64,000 nt of DNA, taken from assembly GCA_020161265.1 (NCBI GenBank), contig JAIUOC010000006.1:186001-250000 (forward strand), given 5' to 3'. A program made the position numbers and the translations under genes. How positions within the stretch are numbered: the stretch's first letter is position 1; each line of letters begins with the position of its first letter. Source of the DNA: Chloroflexota bacterium. GTDB lineage: Bacteria > Chloroflexota > Chloroflexia > Chloroflexales > Herpetosiphonaceae. The notes below the pieces were generated by a model that saw nothing but the letters and a program-made list of their open reading frames with translations, searched no databases and was not told the origin of the DNA. Shown piece by piece: positions 53,164-62,634 of this stretch.

Positions 53164-54029
53164 AGGTTTGTACACAATAAATCGAGCACACTGCTGCTTG
53201 GTGGGCGTTGATGATGCCAGGCGGCGACGATCCTGCGTTGTGGCTGGGCATCGAGCAACCGTCGATAGACCACATTGGGATGCGGCTCGGCTTGGGTTAA
53301 TGATTGTGGCACAAACGCCATACCCAAACCTGCGGCTACACAACGTTGAATCGTGGTTAAATTGGTCACTCGCCCAACCACTTGCGGCTCCAAATGTTGT
53401 TCGTAGCAAAATGCATCAACTTGTTGGCTCAAACAATGGTCATCGTGTAACGCCAGCAACGGCATGTGATATAAATCATTTAATTGCAAGACCGAACGCT
53501 GAGCATATTGATGATCGTGTGGTAATGCTACCAACAACGCTTCATCAAATAAAGGCTCAATCTGGATCAACGGATGCTCGATCGGCCCGCTGGCAACCAG
53601 CAAATCGAGGCTATATTCGATTAGTTGAATTAATAATTGGCTCGTCGTATGTTCAACTATGCTTAATGTTGTTCGAGGAAAATGGTGTTGAAAGGCTTGG
53701 CTGACGTTCGGAAAAAAGCGCGGAGCCAACGTCGGAATAATTCCAATTGCCAAACGACAAGCGTGCTGCTCAACACTGTCGCTGACATGTTGTTTGATCG
53801 AACGCCATTGGCTTAGCAATTGCTGCGCTTGCGGCAAAAGTGCTTGGCCTGCGGTGGTCAAGCGAATCGTGCGGCCCAAACGTTCAAACAGCGCTTGACC
53901 GAGTTCATGCTCCAATTTAATAATTTGTTGGCTGAGCGAAGGCTGGCTAACGGCGCAACGTTGGGCAGCACGGCTAAAACCACCAGTTTCAGCGACCGCC
54001 ACAAAATAGAGCAATTGATGAATTTCCAT
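53085..54029 (-). CDS. oxyR: Peroxide-sensing LysR-family regulator OxyR
   Basis: A 314-residue LysR-type protein. The helix-turn-helix is at residues 18-37 (GFSRAAQRCAVSQPSLSQQI). The sensor domain holds HDDHCLSQQVDAFCYEQ: the cysteines fall at residues 199 and 208, exactly the numbering of the redox pair in E. coli OxyR, and the downstream TIQRCVAAGLGMAFVPQS also matches. The catalase gene is divergent with 180 bases between, containing paired ATAG/CTAT elements. The last about 25 residues (two GASQKAE-KRQ units) are read from the TGCCTTTTGACTTC repeat and are not part of the family, so the natural end is near LLCTNLG. Confidence 0.93.
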   Translation of the reverse strand: MEIHQLLYFVAVAETGGFSRAAQRCAVSQPSLSQQIIKLEHELGQALFERLGRTIRLTTAGQALLPQAQQLLSQWRSIKQHVSDSVEQHACRLAIGIIPTLAPRFFPNVSQAFQHHFPRTTLSIVEHTTSQLLIQLIEYSLDLLVASGPIEHPLIQIEPLFDEALLVALPHDHQYAQRSVLQLNDLYHMPLLALHDDHCLSQQVDAFCYEQHLEPQVVGRVTNLTTIQRCVAAGLGMAFVPQSLTQAEPHPNVVYRRLLDAQPQRRIVAAWHHQRPPSSSVLDLLCTNLGASQKAEVKRQIGASQKAEIKRQNN

Positions 54030-54038
54030 AGTTGTTGC

Positions 54039-54100
54039 CTATAGATTGTATAGTTAATAAGATGTTGCAACTATGGATATAATAGCATACAGTATAGTTG
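54039..54100. promoter_or_regulatory. Candidate OxyR-binding region between oxyR and katA
   Basis: CTATAGATTGTATAG (54039-54053) is an imperfect palindrome with ATAG/CTAT ends, and CAACTAT (54068-54074) is mirrored by ATAGTTG (54094-54100). The known OxyR site is made of four ATAG-type elements spaced about one helical turn. TATAAT at 54078-54083 may be the katA -10. Confidence 0.6.
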
Positions 54101-54209
54101 TAGGCATGGTCTGCACACCAACGCCTGTAACGATTACCCTGCTCAGCTTGTGCCAACAGAACGCTGAGCGTCCTCCCGTTTTCTCAGTTTACCTTAGGAG
54201 ATTTGTTCG

Positions 54210-55667
54210 ATGGATGAGCAAGAACAACTGACGACCGCCCATGGTGCGCCAATTGCCGACAATCAAAACTCGTTGACGGCTGGTCCCCGTGGCCCACTGT
54301 TGATGCAAGATTATCAACTGTTGGAAAAAATGGCGACCTTCAATCGCGAACGGGTGCCAGAACGGGTCGTCCACGCCAAAGGCTCAGGGGCATTTGGGAC
54401 GTTTACCGTTACCAATGATGTAACGGCCTATACCAAGGCTTCGATCTTTGGAGCAGTTGGCAAGCAAACTCCAGTCTTGTTGCGCTTCTCAACCGTTGCG
54501 GGCGAACACGGCGCAGCCGATGCCGAACGTGATGTGCGCGGTTTTGCCGTCAAATTCTACACCGATGAAGGCAACTGGGATTTGGTCGGGAATAACACCC
54601 CAGTCTTTTTTGTGCGTGATCCCTACAAATTCAGCGATTTTATCCATACCCAAAAGCGCGATCCCAAAACCAATACCCGCTCGCCTCAAGCCATGTGGGA
54701 TTTCTGGTCGCTCTCGCCCGAAAGCTTGCATCAAGTAACCATCTTGTTCAGCGATCGCGGTTTGCCAATTAGCTATCGGTTTGTGCATGGCTTTGGCAGC
54801 CACACCTATAGCTTTATCAACGCTCAAGGCGAACGTTTCTGGATCAAGTTCCACTTCCGCTGCCAACAAGGCATCAAGAATTGGACGAATGCCGAAGCTG
54901 CCGAAGTAGTTGGGGTTGATCGCGAAAGCTCACAACGCGATTTGTTCGATGCAGTCGAACGCGGCGAATATCCAAGTTGGAAGCTTTGCGTCCAAGTGAT
55001 GCCCGAAGCTGATGCTGAAACCTACCACCTCAACCCATTCGATTTGACCAAAGTTTGGCCACACGCCGATTATCCGTTGATCGAAGTTGGCACGATGGAG
55101 TTGAATCGCAACCCTGAAAACTATTTTGCTGAAATCGAGCAAGCTGCCTTTGAACCATCAAACATTGTACCTGGCATTGGCTTCTCGCCTGATAAGATGT
55201 TGCAAGCGCGAATTATGTCGTATGCTGATGCCCATCGCTATCGCATTGGCGTAAATTATGCTGCACTGCCAGTCAACAAACCGCATTCACCAGTCAACAC
55301 CTATCATCGCGATGGCCAAATGCGCTTCGATGGCAATGGTGGTGGTTCGGTTAACTACGAGCCAAACAGCTTTGGCGGGCCTGCTCAAAACGAGCGCTAT
55401 GCCGAGCCAGCTCTCAAAATCAGCGGTGATGCCGATCGCTACAACCATCGCGATGGCAACGACGATTACACCCAACCAGGCAATTTGTTCCGCTTGATGA
55501 ATGCTGATCAACAACAACAGTTATTCAACAATATTGCAGCGGCGATGCAAGGCGTGCCCGAATTTATCCAATTGCGCCAAATCGGCCACTTCTTGAAAGC
55601 TGATCCTGCCTATGGTCGCGGAGTTGCCGCCGCCTTAGGCCTCGATATCAGCAGCCTCGAAGCCTAG
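54210..55667 (+). CDS. katA: Monofunctional haem catalase
   Basis: A 485-residue small-subunit clade 3 catalase. The catalytic histidine is in [18 protein letters not shown], the catalytic asparagine in [18 protein letters not shown], and the haem tyrosine in [17 protein letters not shown]. It decomposes hydrogen peroxide in the cytoplasm. The divergent OxyR and the ATAG-type elements between them show peroxide-induced control. ATG 54210 has AGGAG 10-14 bases upstream. A terminator stem lies at 55751-55800. Confidence 0.97.
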   Translation: MDEQEQLTTAHGAPIADNQNSLTAGPRGPLLMQDYQLLEKMATFNRERVPERVVHAKGSGAFGTFTVTNDVTAYTKASIFGAVGKQTPVLLRFSTVAGEHGAADAERDVRGFAVKFYTDEGNWDLVGNNTPVFFVRDPYKFSDFIHTQKRDPKTNTRSPQAMWDFWSLSPESLHQVTILFSDRGLPISYRFVHGFGSHTYSFINAQGERFWIKFHFRCQQGIKNWTNAEAAEVVGVDRESSQRDLFDAVERGEYPSWKLCVQVMPEADAETYHLNPFDLTKVWPHADYPLIEVGTMELNRNPENYFAEIEQAAFEPSNIVPGIGFSPDKMLQARIMSYADAHRYRIGVNYAALPVNKPHSPVNTYHRDGQMRFDGNGGGSVNYEPNSFGGPAQNERYAEPALKISGDADRYNHRDGNDDYTQPGNLFRLMNADQQQQLFNNIAAAMQGVPEFIQLRQIGHFLKADPAYGRGVAAALGLDISSLEA

Positions 55668-55674
55668 TTTTATT

Positions 55675-55950
55675 AAGGATGAAGGCTAAATTATGAGGGA
55701 TGAACATCTAGCGCCTTTGTAATGCAGTGGCGCAGAGAAATTAAAGGTTGAGGCTCTTGGCCGTAGTAGACGATTATCTACCGGACCAAGAGCCTTTTTA
55801 TGGATCTACGAAGGGCGAGGGTTCAGGATTCAGGGGCAAGGGGCCAGATTTGACTTACCCAGCCCAATCATACAGCCTGACCCCTAGTTACTGACCCCTG
55901 ACCCCTCTCACTATTTGGGTTAAAAACTGCCCGACCCCTGAACCCTCGCC
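55675..55950. repeat. Mixed repeat block after katA
   Basis: GGATGAAGGCTAAATTATGAGGGATG and AGCGCCTTTG...GTGGCGCAGAG strings (55675-55740, in pieces) are followed by GGGTTCAGGATTCAGGGG (55818-55836) and inverted CCTGACCCCTAGTTACTGAC and CCCGACCCCTGAACCCTC (55857-55949). The last part codes for the C-terminus of the next gene. Confidence 0.72.
55751..55800 (+). terminator. Terminator downstream of katA
   Basis: AGGCTCTTGG (55751-55760) pairs with CCAAGAGCCT (55786-55795), then TTTTTA. It lies 84 bases after the katA stop, inside a repeat block. Confidence 0.75.
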
Positions 55951-56924
55951 ACTGCCCCCTGATTTACAACGACACTCGTAAACAAGACACTGCCAACTAC
56001 CAAGCCAATCCATGAGATCAAGGTGGTTGCATCAGGTTGGAGTAGGGCTTGACCACGCAATGCTTGCACCGTCACGCTGGCGACGAGGCCGAGATAAGCG
56101 ACCGCTGCGCCCCATGTCAAGGCCAAACGTTGCTTATCGTTGAAACGTTGTTTGGCGTTATAGAGCAACCAGCCAATCAAAGCCAGCACTTGTGCGCCAT
56201 GAATGCCAACAAAGTGGGCAATGCGTAAATCGCCATGCTCACTGCTCCAGCCCAAAATCGCGATGCCACGACCGCCATCAGCAGCGCCGATGGTATGCGC
56301 ACCAATTGCGGGAACCGAACCACCAGCTTGCAACACTTCCATCTGGGCCGGGCTGGGGTTGGTCATCAAAAAGCCAAGGCCGAAGCCAAGCAACATCAAG
56401 CCCATTCCCAATTTCAAACTGAGCATAAAAACGCGATCAGCAATTGGCTTTTGGCGCAGGAAGACCACAAATCCAACAATATTAATCAGATAGAAGACCG
56501 TGATCGTCGTGCCCATGATGCTCCACAAGGTTTCATCAATTGGCGTTGCAACGTTGAAGTGCATTGGTTGGCCGCGCACAGCTTGGGTAATAAATAGCAC
56601 AATTTCGATTGAAAGCGCAGCAGCACAAGCATCCATCACAAAACGCATCAAACGTGGCCGTAGCTTAACATAGCTAAACATCCACAAAACGGTAGGCGCA
56701 TAAACTACAAACGAAACCGCAAATTTTAGGCTTTTCATCCAAACTGGTTGGCCGAGTACCTCACGCGGGTCAACAATCACCCCGGCGATTGCGAGCACCA
56801 AGAAAAAGCAACTAAGCAGAAAAAAGATCGTCATGCCTTTGCTGGTGGCCCAAAATTGGCGCAAAATAGCTCCGGCTCCCGACGTAGTACGCCGAGCCTC
56901 TGGGAATTGAGCAGTCGTTGTCAT
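55920..56924 (-). CDS. Seven- to eight-helix membrane protein of unknown function
   Basis: A 334-residue integral membrane protein. After a short soluble start (GAILRQFWATSKGMT) there are about eight helices, among them FFLLSCFFLVLAIAGVIV, SLKFAVSFVVYAPTVLWMF and a long loop GAHTIGAADGGRGIAILGWSS with HGDLRIAHFVGIHGAQVLAL, whose histidines could bind metal or haem. I do not recognise a named family. The last residues (VARVQGSGSF) are read from a GGGGTCAGGG-type repeat. It lies 10 bases downstream of the ABA4-like gene and is probably in one operon with it. AAAGGAA precedes the ATG. Confidence 0.72.
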   Translation of the reverse strand: MTTTAQFPEARRTTSGAGAILRQFWATSKGMTIFFLLSCFFLVLAIAGVIVDPREVLGQPVWMKSLKFAVSFVVYAPTVLWMFSYVKLRPRLMRFVMDACAAALSIEIVLFITQAVRGQPMHFNVATPIDETLWSIMGTTITVFYLINIVGFVVFLRQKPIADRVFMLSLKLGMGLMLLGFGLGFLMTNPSPAQMEVLQAGGSVPAIGAHTIGAADGGRGIAILGWSSEHGDLRIAHFVGIHGAQVLALIGWLLYNAKQRFNDKQRLALTWGAAVAYLGLVASVTVQALRGQALLQPDATTLISWIGLVVGSVLFTSVVVNQGAVARVQGSGSF

Positions 56925-56934
56925 GGCTGTTCCT

Positions 56935-57393
56935 TTATTTAGTTACAGGTTGAGCAATTGTAAGGTTGGGTGAACGAACAAGACCGTGGATCGTGCGCAC
57001 GACCATATAGATCAAAAATCCGACGGGTCCGACCATAAGTACGCTGACAAGGATAGGACTGATGATTAGGGCAAAAATGTTGCGTTCACGGCTATCTAAA
57101 TAGATCCAGCGAGCCACAAAGAGATCAAAGGCCAAAAAGTGCACCCAACTGAGTGTGGCACCGCTCTCATTGCTGATCAATTCAATCACGCCAGGCAAGG
57201 TTGGGTTGCTTACGCCAGCCCAAACGGTGGCGAAAATTGGCAACAAGACAATCGCATAAATTAGTGCTGGGCCAAGAATAATCCATGGCGATTGGATAAT
57301 CCGCTGCGTCCATTTCCAAAATGGCAACACCACCATCAGAAACCAAAATGGCATGACAAACAAACTACTAAGCGAAAATAATTGAGCCACCAT
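56935..57393 (-). CDS. ABA4-like (DUF4281) membrane protein
   Basis: A 152-residue protein with four membrane helices. SLFVMPFWFLMVVLPFWKWTQRI, SPWIILGPALIYAIVLL and WVHFLAFDLFVARWIYLDSRE fit the ABA4/DUF4281 family, whose plant member takes part in neoxanthin formation. Function in bacteria is open; a carotenoid-related role is only a suggestion. GGGAGGG lies five bases before ATG 57393. The following membrane protein gene starts 10 bases after its stop. Confidence 0.82.
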   Translation of the reverse strand: MVAQLFSLSSLFVMPFWFLMVVLPFWKWTQRIIQSPWIILGPALIYAIVLLPIFATVWAGVSNPTLPGVIELISNESGATLSWVHFLAFDLFVARWIYLDSRERNIFALIISPILVSVLMVGPVGFLIYMVVRTIHGLVRSPNLTIAQPVTK

Positions 57394-57632
57394 AATGCCC
57401 TCCCGCATTGCAAGGTTCAATCAAACTGCTGGTATTCTAGAGCGTGAAATAGGGCTTGTGATGGCTATTTGGGGCTAGGTGCGTTATACCGAAAGAACTA
57501 GAGCGATCCTAGGCTGAAAACGCTAGACGAATCATTGCTCCGCTTGGTACTATTGGAGTGGGTGGTAAGCGGGCGCTTTTGAACCTAACTGCTAACAGCA
57601 TGTTAGAAATTAGCCGTTAACGTTGCATTATC

Positions 57633-57661
57633 TTGACATGCCATGGTGAGCGACGTATGAT
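57633..57661 (+). promoter_or_regulatory. Consensus-like promoter of the dnaJ-like gene
   Basis: TTGACA (57633-57638), 17 bases, TATGAT (57656-57661). The palindrome CTAACAGCATGTTAG (57592-57606) lies 26 bases upstream of the -35 and may bind a regulator. No CIRCE-type repeat was found. Confidence 0.7.
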
Positions 57662-57699
57662 CAAATCACGTTCAGAAGTTCGCACTAGAAGGGGTTGTA

Positions 57700-58704
57700 A
57701 TGGATTACAAGGATTACTACACAATTCTTGGAGTAACAAAAACTGCAACCGAAGCTGAAATCAAAAAAGCCTATCGGAAATTGGCGCGTCAATATCACCC
57801 AGACCTCAATCCCGGCGATTCTGAAGCTGAACGTAAATTCAAAGAAATCAACGAAGCCTATGAGGTAGTGTCGGACAAAGACAAGCGAGAGAAGTACGAT
57901 CGCTTCGGTGCCGATTGGGGACGCGCCCAAAGTACAGGTTCGGGGTTTAATTGGAGTCAATATGCCTCGCAACCAGGTGGTTTTGGTGGCAACTTTGGCG
58001 GCGATTTCGCCAATGGTGAGTTCTCCGATTTTTTCGAAATGTTGTTTGGCAATGCCAGCCGCCGCCAAACCAGCGGGGTCTATGGCAATCGCCGACCACA
58101 ACGCGGCCAAAATGTTGAGCAAGCCATTGATGTTACTTTAGCTGAAGTGCTCAGTGGCACCCAACGCACACTTCAATTGCAAGCTCCCGAAATGTGTAGC
58201 AATTGTGGTGGCAGTGGCGCGAGCCGTGGTAGTATTTGCCCAACTTGTGGCGGTACTGGCGTGAGCGGCACAAGCACTCGCACGATCAATGTGCGCATTC
58301 CTGCCGGAGTCGATCAAGGCTCACGTATTCGCGTTGCTGGCGAAGGCAGCCCTGGCATCGACCAAGGCAAACGTGGCGATTTGATGTTGGTGGTCAATCT
58401 CGTGCCCGATAGCCGCTTCGAGCGCAAAGGCAACGATTTATATACCGATCTCGCAGTCGATTGGCATACCCTCATCCTTGGCGGCAAAATAAAAGTTCCA
58501 TTGCCTGATGGCAAGCAATTAACCTTAACGGTGCCTGAACAGACTCAAAATGCTAAAGTGTTTCGTTTGCGCGGCCAGGGCTTGCCCAGCCTGCGTGATC
58601 AGAACACTCGCGGCGATTTGCTGGTCAAAGTTCAGGCAGTGCTACCAACCAGCCTGACTCCCAAACAGCGCGAATTGGTAATGGCTCTACGGGACAGCGA
58701 TTAA
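57700..58704 (+). CDS. DnaJ-family co-chaperone with half a zinc finger
   Basis: A 334-residue Hsp40. The J-domain (residues 2-70) has [11 protein letters not shown] with the HPD triad; a Gly/Phe-rich region follows (about 85-120). The cysteine region has only two CxxCxGxG units (CSNCGGSG and CPTCGGTG) instead of four, and the two C-terminal beta domains run to the end ([21 protein letters not shown]). It is therefore between CbpA-like and full DnaJ forms; it would work with a DnaK encoded elsewhere. AGAAGGGG precedes ATG. The clpC gene lies 84 bases downstream across a repeat hairpin. Confidence 0.92.
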   Translation: MDYKDYYTILGVTKTATEAEIKKAYRKLARQYHPDLNPGDSEAERKFKEINEAYEVVSDKDKREKYDRFGADWGRAQSTGSGFNWSQYASQPGGFGGNFGGDFANGEFSDFFEMLFGNASRRQTSGVYGNRRPQRGQNVEQAIDVTLAEVLSGTQRTLQLQAPEMCSNCGGSGASRGSICPTCGGTGVSGTSTRTINVRIPAGVDQGSRIRVAGEGSPGIDQGKRGDLMLVVNLVPDSRFERKGNDLYTDLAVDWHTLILGGKIKVPLPDGKQLTLTVPEQTQNAKVFRLRGQGLPSLRDQNTRGDLLVKVQAVLPTSLTPKQRELVMALRDSD

Positions 58705-58709
58705 CCGAA

Positions 58710-58775
58710 AGGATGAAGGACGAAGGATAAAGGATGAAGCTGTTTCATCCCTCATCCCTCATCCTTCATCCCTTC
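58710..58775. repeat. GGATGAAGG / CATCCTTCATCC hairpin between dnaJ-like gene and clpC
   Basis: GGATGAAGGACGAAGG and AGGATGAAG (58711-58739) face TTTCATCCCTCATCC and CTCATCCTTCATCCC (58743-58773) around a loop of a few bases. This is the tightest example of the GGATGAAGG family and fills nearly the whole gap; AAAGGG just after it serves as clpC ribosome site. Confidence 0.82.
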
Positions 58776-58788
58776 AAAGGGTTTTTAT

Positions 58789-61257
58789 ATGAAGTTAGAA
58801 CGATTTACCGAAAAAGCGCAAGAAGCGTTTCAACATGCCCAAGAGTTGATGCACGAACAGCATCACTCGCAGCTCGATGTTGAGCATATCTTCTTGGCGT
58901 TGTTGCGCCAATCGGATGGGATTGCCGGGCGGGTTTTGGGTCGCCTCAGTGTCAATGTTGAATCGGTGATTGCTCGTGTCGAACGCGAGCTTGATAAATC
59001 GCCCAAAGTTTATAACTATGGCTATCCACAGCAAAGTGTCTATGTAACGCCGCGCACGCAACGCTTGGTCAAACGTGCCGAGCAAGAAGCTGAGCGCATG
59101 GGCGATCAATATGTCTCAACTGAGCATTTGTTGATTGCAATTGCTGGCGAACGCGAAGGCGCATCAGCTCGTATTCTGGCCAGTTTTGGCATCGACACCG
59201 AGCGCTTGCTTTCAATTTTGATGGAGATTCGTGGCTCGCAACGCGCCGATGATCCAACTGCCGAGAGCCGTTATGAAGTGCTGGAAAAATACAGCACCGA
59301 TCTAACCGCCCTCGCATCTCAAGGCTTGCTTGACCCGGTGATTGGCCGCGATAGCGAAATTACCCGTGTGATTCGGATTTTGAGCCGTCGCAGCAAAAAT
59401 AATCCAGTGTTGGTGGGCGAAACTGGTGTTGGTAAAACTGCCATCGCTGAAGGCTTGGCCCAACGCATTGCCAACGGCGATGTGCCTGAGTTGTTGCGCA
59501 ATCGGCGTGTACTGGCACTCGATTTGGCAGGCATGGTCGCTGGCTCTAAATTCCGTGGTGAGTTTGAAGAACGGCTCAAAGCAGTAATGGATGAGGTGCG
59601 CTCAGCCAAAGGCAAAGTGATTGTCTTTATCGATGAATTGCACACTGTGGTTGGAGCTGGCTCAGCGGCTGGCTCAATTGATGCCTCGAATATGCTCAAA
59701 CCAGCCTTGGCGCGGGGCGAGATGCAGGCTGTTGGCGCAACGACCACCGACGAATATCGCAAGCACATCGAAAAAGATGCAGCCTTAGAACGCCGTTTCT
59801 CGCCAGTCTATGTCGAAGAGCCAGATGTTGAAACTACGATCGAGATGCTGCGTGGTTTGCGTCGCCGCTACGAAGAACATCACAATTTGACGATTAGTGA
59901 TGCTGCTTTGAAAGCTGCCGCCAACCTTTCGCATCGCTATATCAACGATCGTTTCTTGCCCGATAAAGCGATCGACTTGATCGACGAGGCTTCGGCCAAG
60001 CTGCGGATTGATATTTATTCGATGCCCAAAGAGTTGCGCGAAAAGCAACAAGCGATTCGCGATTTGCACCGTGGCGAAGAAGATGCTGGCAATCAACGCG
60101 ATTACGAACGCGCCGCGATTCTCAAAGCCGAAGCCTTGGCCTTAGAAAGCGAATTTCAGCTTGAGCGTCAGCAATGGCTTGAAACCAATCAGCTCGATGA
60201 TGTGGTTGATGAAGAAGATGTAGCCACCATTGTTGCCAACTGGACGGGAATTCCAGTGCAGCGCATGCTCGAAACCGAAAAACTCAAGTTGGTCGAGATG
60301 GAAGAACGCTTGCATGCCCGCGTGGTTGGTCAACATGAGGCGGTAACTGCGGTTTCCGATGCAATTCGCCGTGCTCGTTCAGGCCTCAAAGACCCACGCC
60401 GCCCAATCGGCTCGTTCATTTTTGTTGGGCCAACTGGGGTTGGTAAAACTGAATTGGCCAAAGCCTTGGCAGCTTTCTTGTTTGACGACGAAGATGCCAT
60501 GACCCGCGTCGATATGTCGGAATACCAAGAACGTCACACCGTGTCGCGCTTGGTTGGTGCACCTCCAGGCTATGTTGGCTACGACGAAGGCGGCCAATTA
60601 ACCGAATCAATTCGTCGCCGCCCATATCAAGTGATTTTGTTCGATGAAATTGAAAAAGCCCATGGCGATGTCTTCAATTCGTTGTTGCAAGTGCTTGATG
60701 ATGGCCGCTTGACCGATGCTCAAGGCCGCACCGTCGATTTCCGCAATACCGTGATCATTATGACCTCGAATGTGGGCACTGATGAGATTCGGGCTGGCTC
60801 GATTGGCTTCCGCCGCGAGAACAAAATTGATATGGGTGAAGTACGCAAGCGGGTTGACGATGCCATGAAACGCACCTTCCGGCCTGAGTTCTTGAACCGC
60901 ATCGATGAAATTATTTTGTTCAAGCCGTTGGAAATGGCCGAATTGACTGGAATTATCGATGTGTTGGCTAACGAAGTTGCAGGCCGTTTGGGTGAATTGC
61001 AAATTACCTTGCATCTGACCCGCGCTGCCAAAGAATTGTTGGTGCAAGAAGGCTACAACCCCGTGTATGGGGCACGTCCATTGCGCCGCACCTTGCAACG
61101 CTTGGTCGAAACGCCGCTCTCCCGCGCCTTGCTCAAAGGCGAATTCAGCGCTGGCGATGTGGTCGAAGTCGATGTTGAAAATGGCGTGATTATTTTCAAC
61201 AAAGGCGAACGCTTGCAAATTACCAGTAGCAAGCCAGTTGAGCCACTTTCAGCCTAA
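58789..61257 (+). CDS. clpC: ClpC-type AAA+ unfoldase of the Clp protease
   Basis: An 822-residue Hsp100. Two N-terminal Clp repeats (residues 4-145, [20 protein letters not shown]) are followed by ATPase domain 1 (Walker A GETGVGKT, about residue 212), a short middle coiled coil of about 70 residues, and ATPase domain 2 ([15 protein letters not shown], about 548). The short middle part is ClpC-like, not ClpB-like. [18 protein letters not shown] carries an IGF loop at the ClpP-contact position, so it should feed ClpP. AAAGGG lies seven bases before ATG. A strong hairpin follows the stop. Confidence 0.95.
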   Translation: MKLERFTEKAQEAFQHAQELMHEQHHSQLDVEHIFLALLRQSDGIAGRVLGRLSVNVESVIARVERELDKSPKVYNYGYPQQSVYVTPRTQRLVKRAEQEAERMGDQYVSTEHLLIAIAGEREGASARILASFGIDTERLLSILMEIRGSQRADDPTAESRYEVLEKYSTDLTALASQGLLDPVIGRDSEITRVIRILSRRSKNNPVLVGETGVGKTAIAEGLAQRIANGDVPELLRNRRVLALDLAGMVAGSKFRGEFEERLKAVMDEVRSAKGKVIVFIDELHTVVGAGSAAGSIDASNMLKPALARGEMQAVGATTTDEYRKHIEKDAALERRFSPVYVEEPDVETTIEMLRGLRRRYEEHHNLTISDAALKAAANLSHRYINDRFLPDKAIDLIDEASAKLRIDIYSMPKELREKQQAIRDLHRGEEDAGNQRDYERAAILKAEALALESEFQLERQQWLETNQLDDVVDEEDVATIVANWTGIPVQRMLETEKLKLVEMEERLHARVVGQHEAVTAVSDAIRRARSGLKDPRRPIGSFIFVGPTGVGKTELAKALAAFLFDDEDAMTRVDMSEYQERHTVSRLVGAPPGYVGYDEGGQLTESIRRRPYQVILFDEIEKAHGDVFNSLLQVLDDGRLTDAQGRTVDFRNTVIIMTSNVGTDEIRAGSIGFRRENKIDMGEVRKRVDDAMKRTFRPEFLNRIDEIILFKPLEMAELTGIIDVLANEVAGRLGELQITLHLTRAAKELLVQEGYNPVYGARPLRRTLQRLVETPLSRALLKGEFSAGDVVEVDVENGVIIFNKGERLQITSSKPVEPLSA

Positions 61258-61275
61258 ATCACCTTTGATTCGAAA

Positions 61276-61306
61276 CAGCGGTCGGGAAGTTGCTTCCCGA
61301 CCGCTG
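61276..61306. terminator. Bidirectional hairpin after clpC
   Basis: CAGCGGTCGGGAAG (61276-61289) and CTTCCCGACCGCTG (61293-61306) are a perfect 14-bp stem around TTG. No T-run follows, but it lies between convergent genes and is the only terminator-like structure there. Confidence 0.75.
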
Positions 61307-61312
61307 AATGGT

Positions 61313-62167
61313 TTAAGTCAACAAACGCACCACAATCGCCGCATGCTTATCGCCCTCAGCAGCCATTGATTGAGCATGTTCGGCGGTTTGCCACCATTGC
61401 CAATCAAGATGATGATACAAACCCAACACATCAAATGGCACATCGTGTGGTAGGGTCGCGGCAACATTGGCGGGGTTTTGCATTTGCCAGCGTTGTACAT
61501 TGGCTTGCTCAGCCGCAGGCACTGGATGATAAGCAATTCGCGCAATACAGGCCGCATCTTTGGTTACGAATTGGCGATTAAATTCCATGGTCAAAATCGA
61601 GCCAGAGAAGGCTGTGCGATATTGCGAATAGCCGCAACGACTGCCTGAATCCAAGGCCAAGGCTTGCAAACTCAGCCACGGGTTGAACACCATTGAATTT
61701 TCCAACTCAATAATCGTTTGATCGTCGATCAAGCCCAAAAATAGATGAAATTGCTGATAACCATCACCCAAAAACGTCGCCAGATCAAACGGCGCTGGTT
61801 GTGAGCGTAATTGCACAACTTGGCGCAACAGATTGATTCCGCTGGATTGAGGCCGCCCATTGAAGCGCTGAAAATAGCGTTGATACACCAGACTGAGCGC
61901 TTCGAAATTTGGCTCGCAGCTTAACCATGGTGTGTCTGGTTCCCCACAAAAATCTAGCCAAAGCTGCTGTGGCTGGCTTGGATCAAGCAAAATACTGGCT
62001 CGGGTATGGCGGGTGGTGACCGAAGGGCAAGAACCCAAGCTGATCAAGCCATCGGCGCGAGCTGGCGTGCGGCTTAATCGCCGTTGCGAATGCCAACGAA
62101 AGCCCCATTGATTAAGCGTTTGGTTGCGCCGCAATTCGCTGTGCCAAGCGGGCAAAATCTGGCTCAT
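61313..62167 (-). CDS. Conserved-looking protein of unknown function
   Basis: A 284-residue soluble protein without signal peptide or membrane helices. It is rich in Trp and Gln and has an even spread of aromatic residues (LWLDFCGEPDTPWLSCEPNFEALSLVYQRYFQRF; IIELENSMVFNPWLSLQALALDSG). The C-terminal 60 residues (HPVPAAEQANVQRWQMQNPANVAA) look like a separate small segment. I recognise no family or catalytic motif. AAGGAG lies eight bases before the ATG. It follows mbtH on the same strand, with a terminator between them. Confidence 0.68.
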   Translation of the reverse strand: MSQILPAWHSELRRNQTLNQWGFRWHSQRRLSRTPARADGLISLGSCPSVTTRHTRASILLDPSQPQQLWLDFCGEPDTPWLSCEPNFEALSLVYQRYFQRFNGRPQSSGINLLRQVVQLRSQPAPFDLATFLGDGYQQFHLFLGLIDDQTIIELENSMVFNPWLSLQALALDSGSRCGYSQYRTAFSGSILTMEFNRQFVTKDAACIARIAYHPVPAAEQANVQRWQMQNPANVAATLPHDVPFDVLGLYHHLDWQWWQTAEHAQSMAAEGDKHAAIVVRLLT

Positions 62168-62184
62168 AGCAGGCTCCTTGCACG

Positions 62185-62214
62185 AAAAAACGACTACCCT
62201 TGTAGGATAGCCGT
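62185..62214 (-). terminator. Terminator of mbtH
   Basis: On the minus strand ACGGCTATCC (62205-62214) pairs with GGGTAGTCGT (62190-62199) through two G-U pairs, followed by TTTTTT (62185-62190). Confidence 0.78.
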
Positions 62215-62247
62215 TACGTGTGTCAGGGATTGACCTTTACAAACCGA

Positions 62248-62475
62248 TTATTGGCCTTCGCGAGCCATTTCTTCCATTTTTTTGCGCAAACTCAAGGGGC
62301 GCATATCCGTCCAAATTTGTTTGATATGCTCCAAACATTCAGCTTTTGGGCCAACTTTACCTTCATCATTCCAGCCAAGTGGGTTTTCACGATCGGCTGG
62401 CCAGATCGAGTATTGCTCTTCATGATTCACGACAACTTTGTAAATGGTGGTATCTTCTTCTTCGTTCCAACCCAT
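62248..62475 (-). CDS. MbtH-like protein
   Basis: A 75-residue MbtH protein, full family length. MGWNEEEDTTIYKVVVNHEEQYSIWP and GPKAECLEHIKQIWTDMRPLSLR are the signature stretches, including the NHEEQYS and the conserved tryptophans. MbtH proteins bind and activate the adenylation domains of non-ribosomal peptide synthetases. No such synthetase is in this window, so it probably serves clusters elsewhere. ATG 62475 is nine bases after GGAGGG; the longer upstream reading was rejected. Confidence 0.95.
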   Translation of the reverse strand: MGWNEEEDTTIYKVVVNHEEQYSIWPADRENPLGWNDEGKVGPKAECLEHIKQIWTDMRPLSLRKKMEEMAREGQ

Positions 62476-62634
62476 GGTCAAGAACCCTCCATCATATGCC
62501 AACATTGCTGTTGGTAAACTTTGATAATTGCAGCAGCTAGGGCGATTGCGAGGATGAGGCTTGCACCACAAATGCTTGTGCTGCAACGTGGCTTTATTTT
62601 ACCGCATCCCTTCATGGCCTAGCAAGAGCCAAAT

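Noticed and set aside
57421-57699. CIRCE heat-shock element before the dnaJ-like gene
   Set aside because: No TTAGCACTC-N9-GAGTGCTAA pattern; only a different palindrome.
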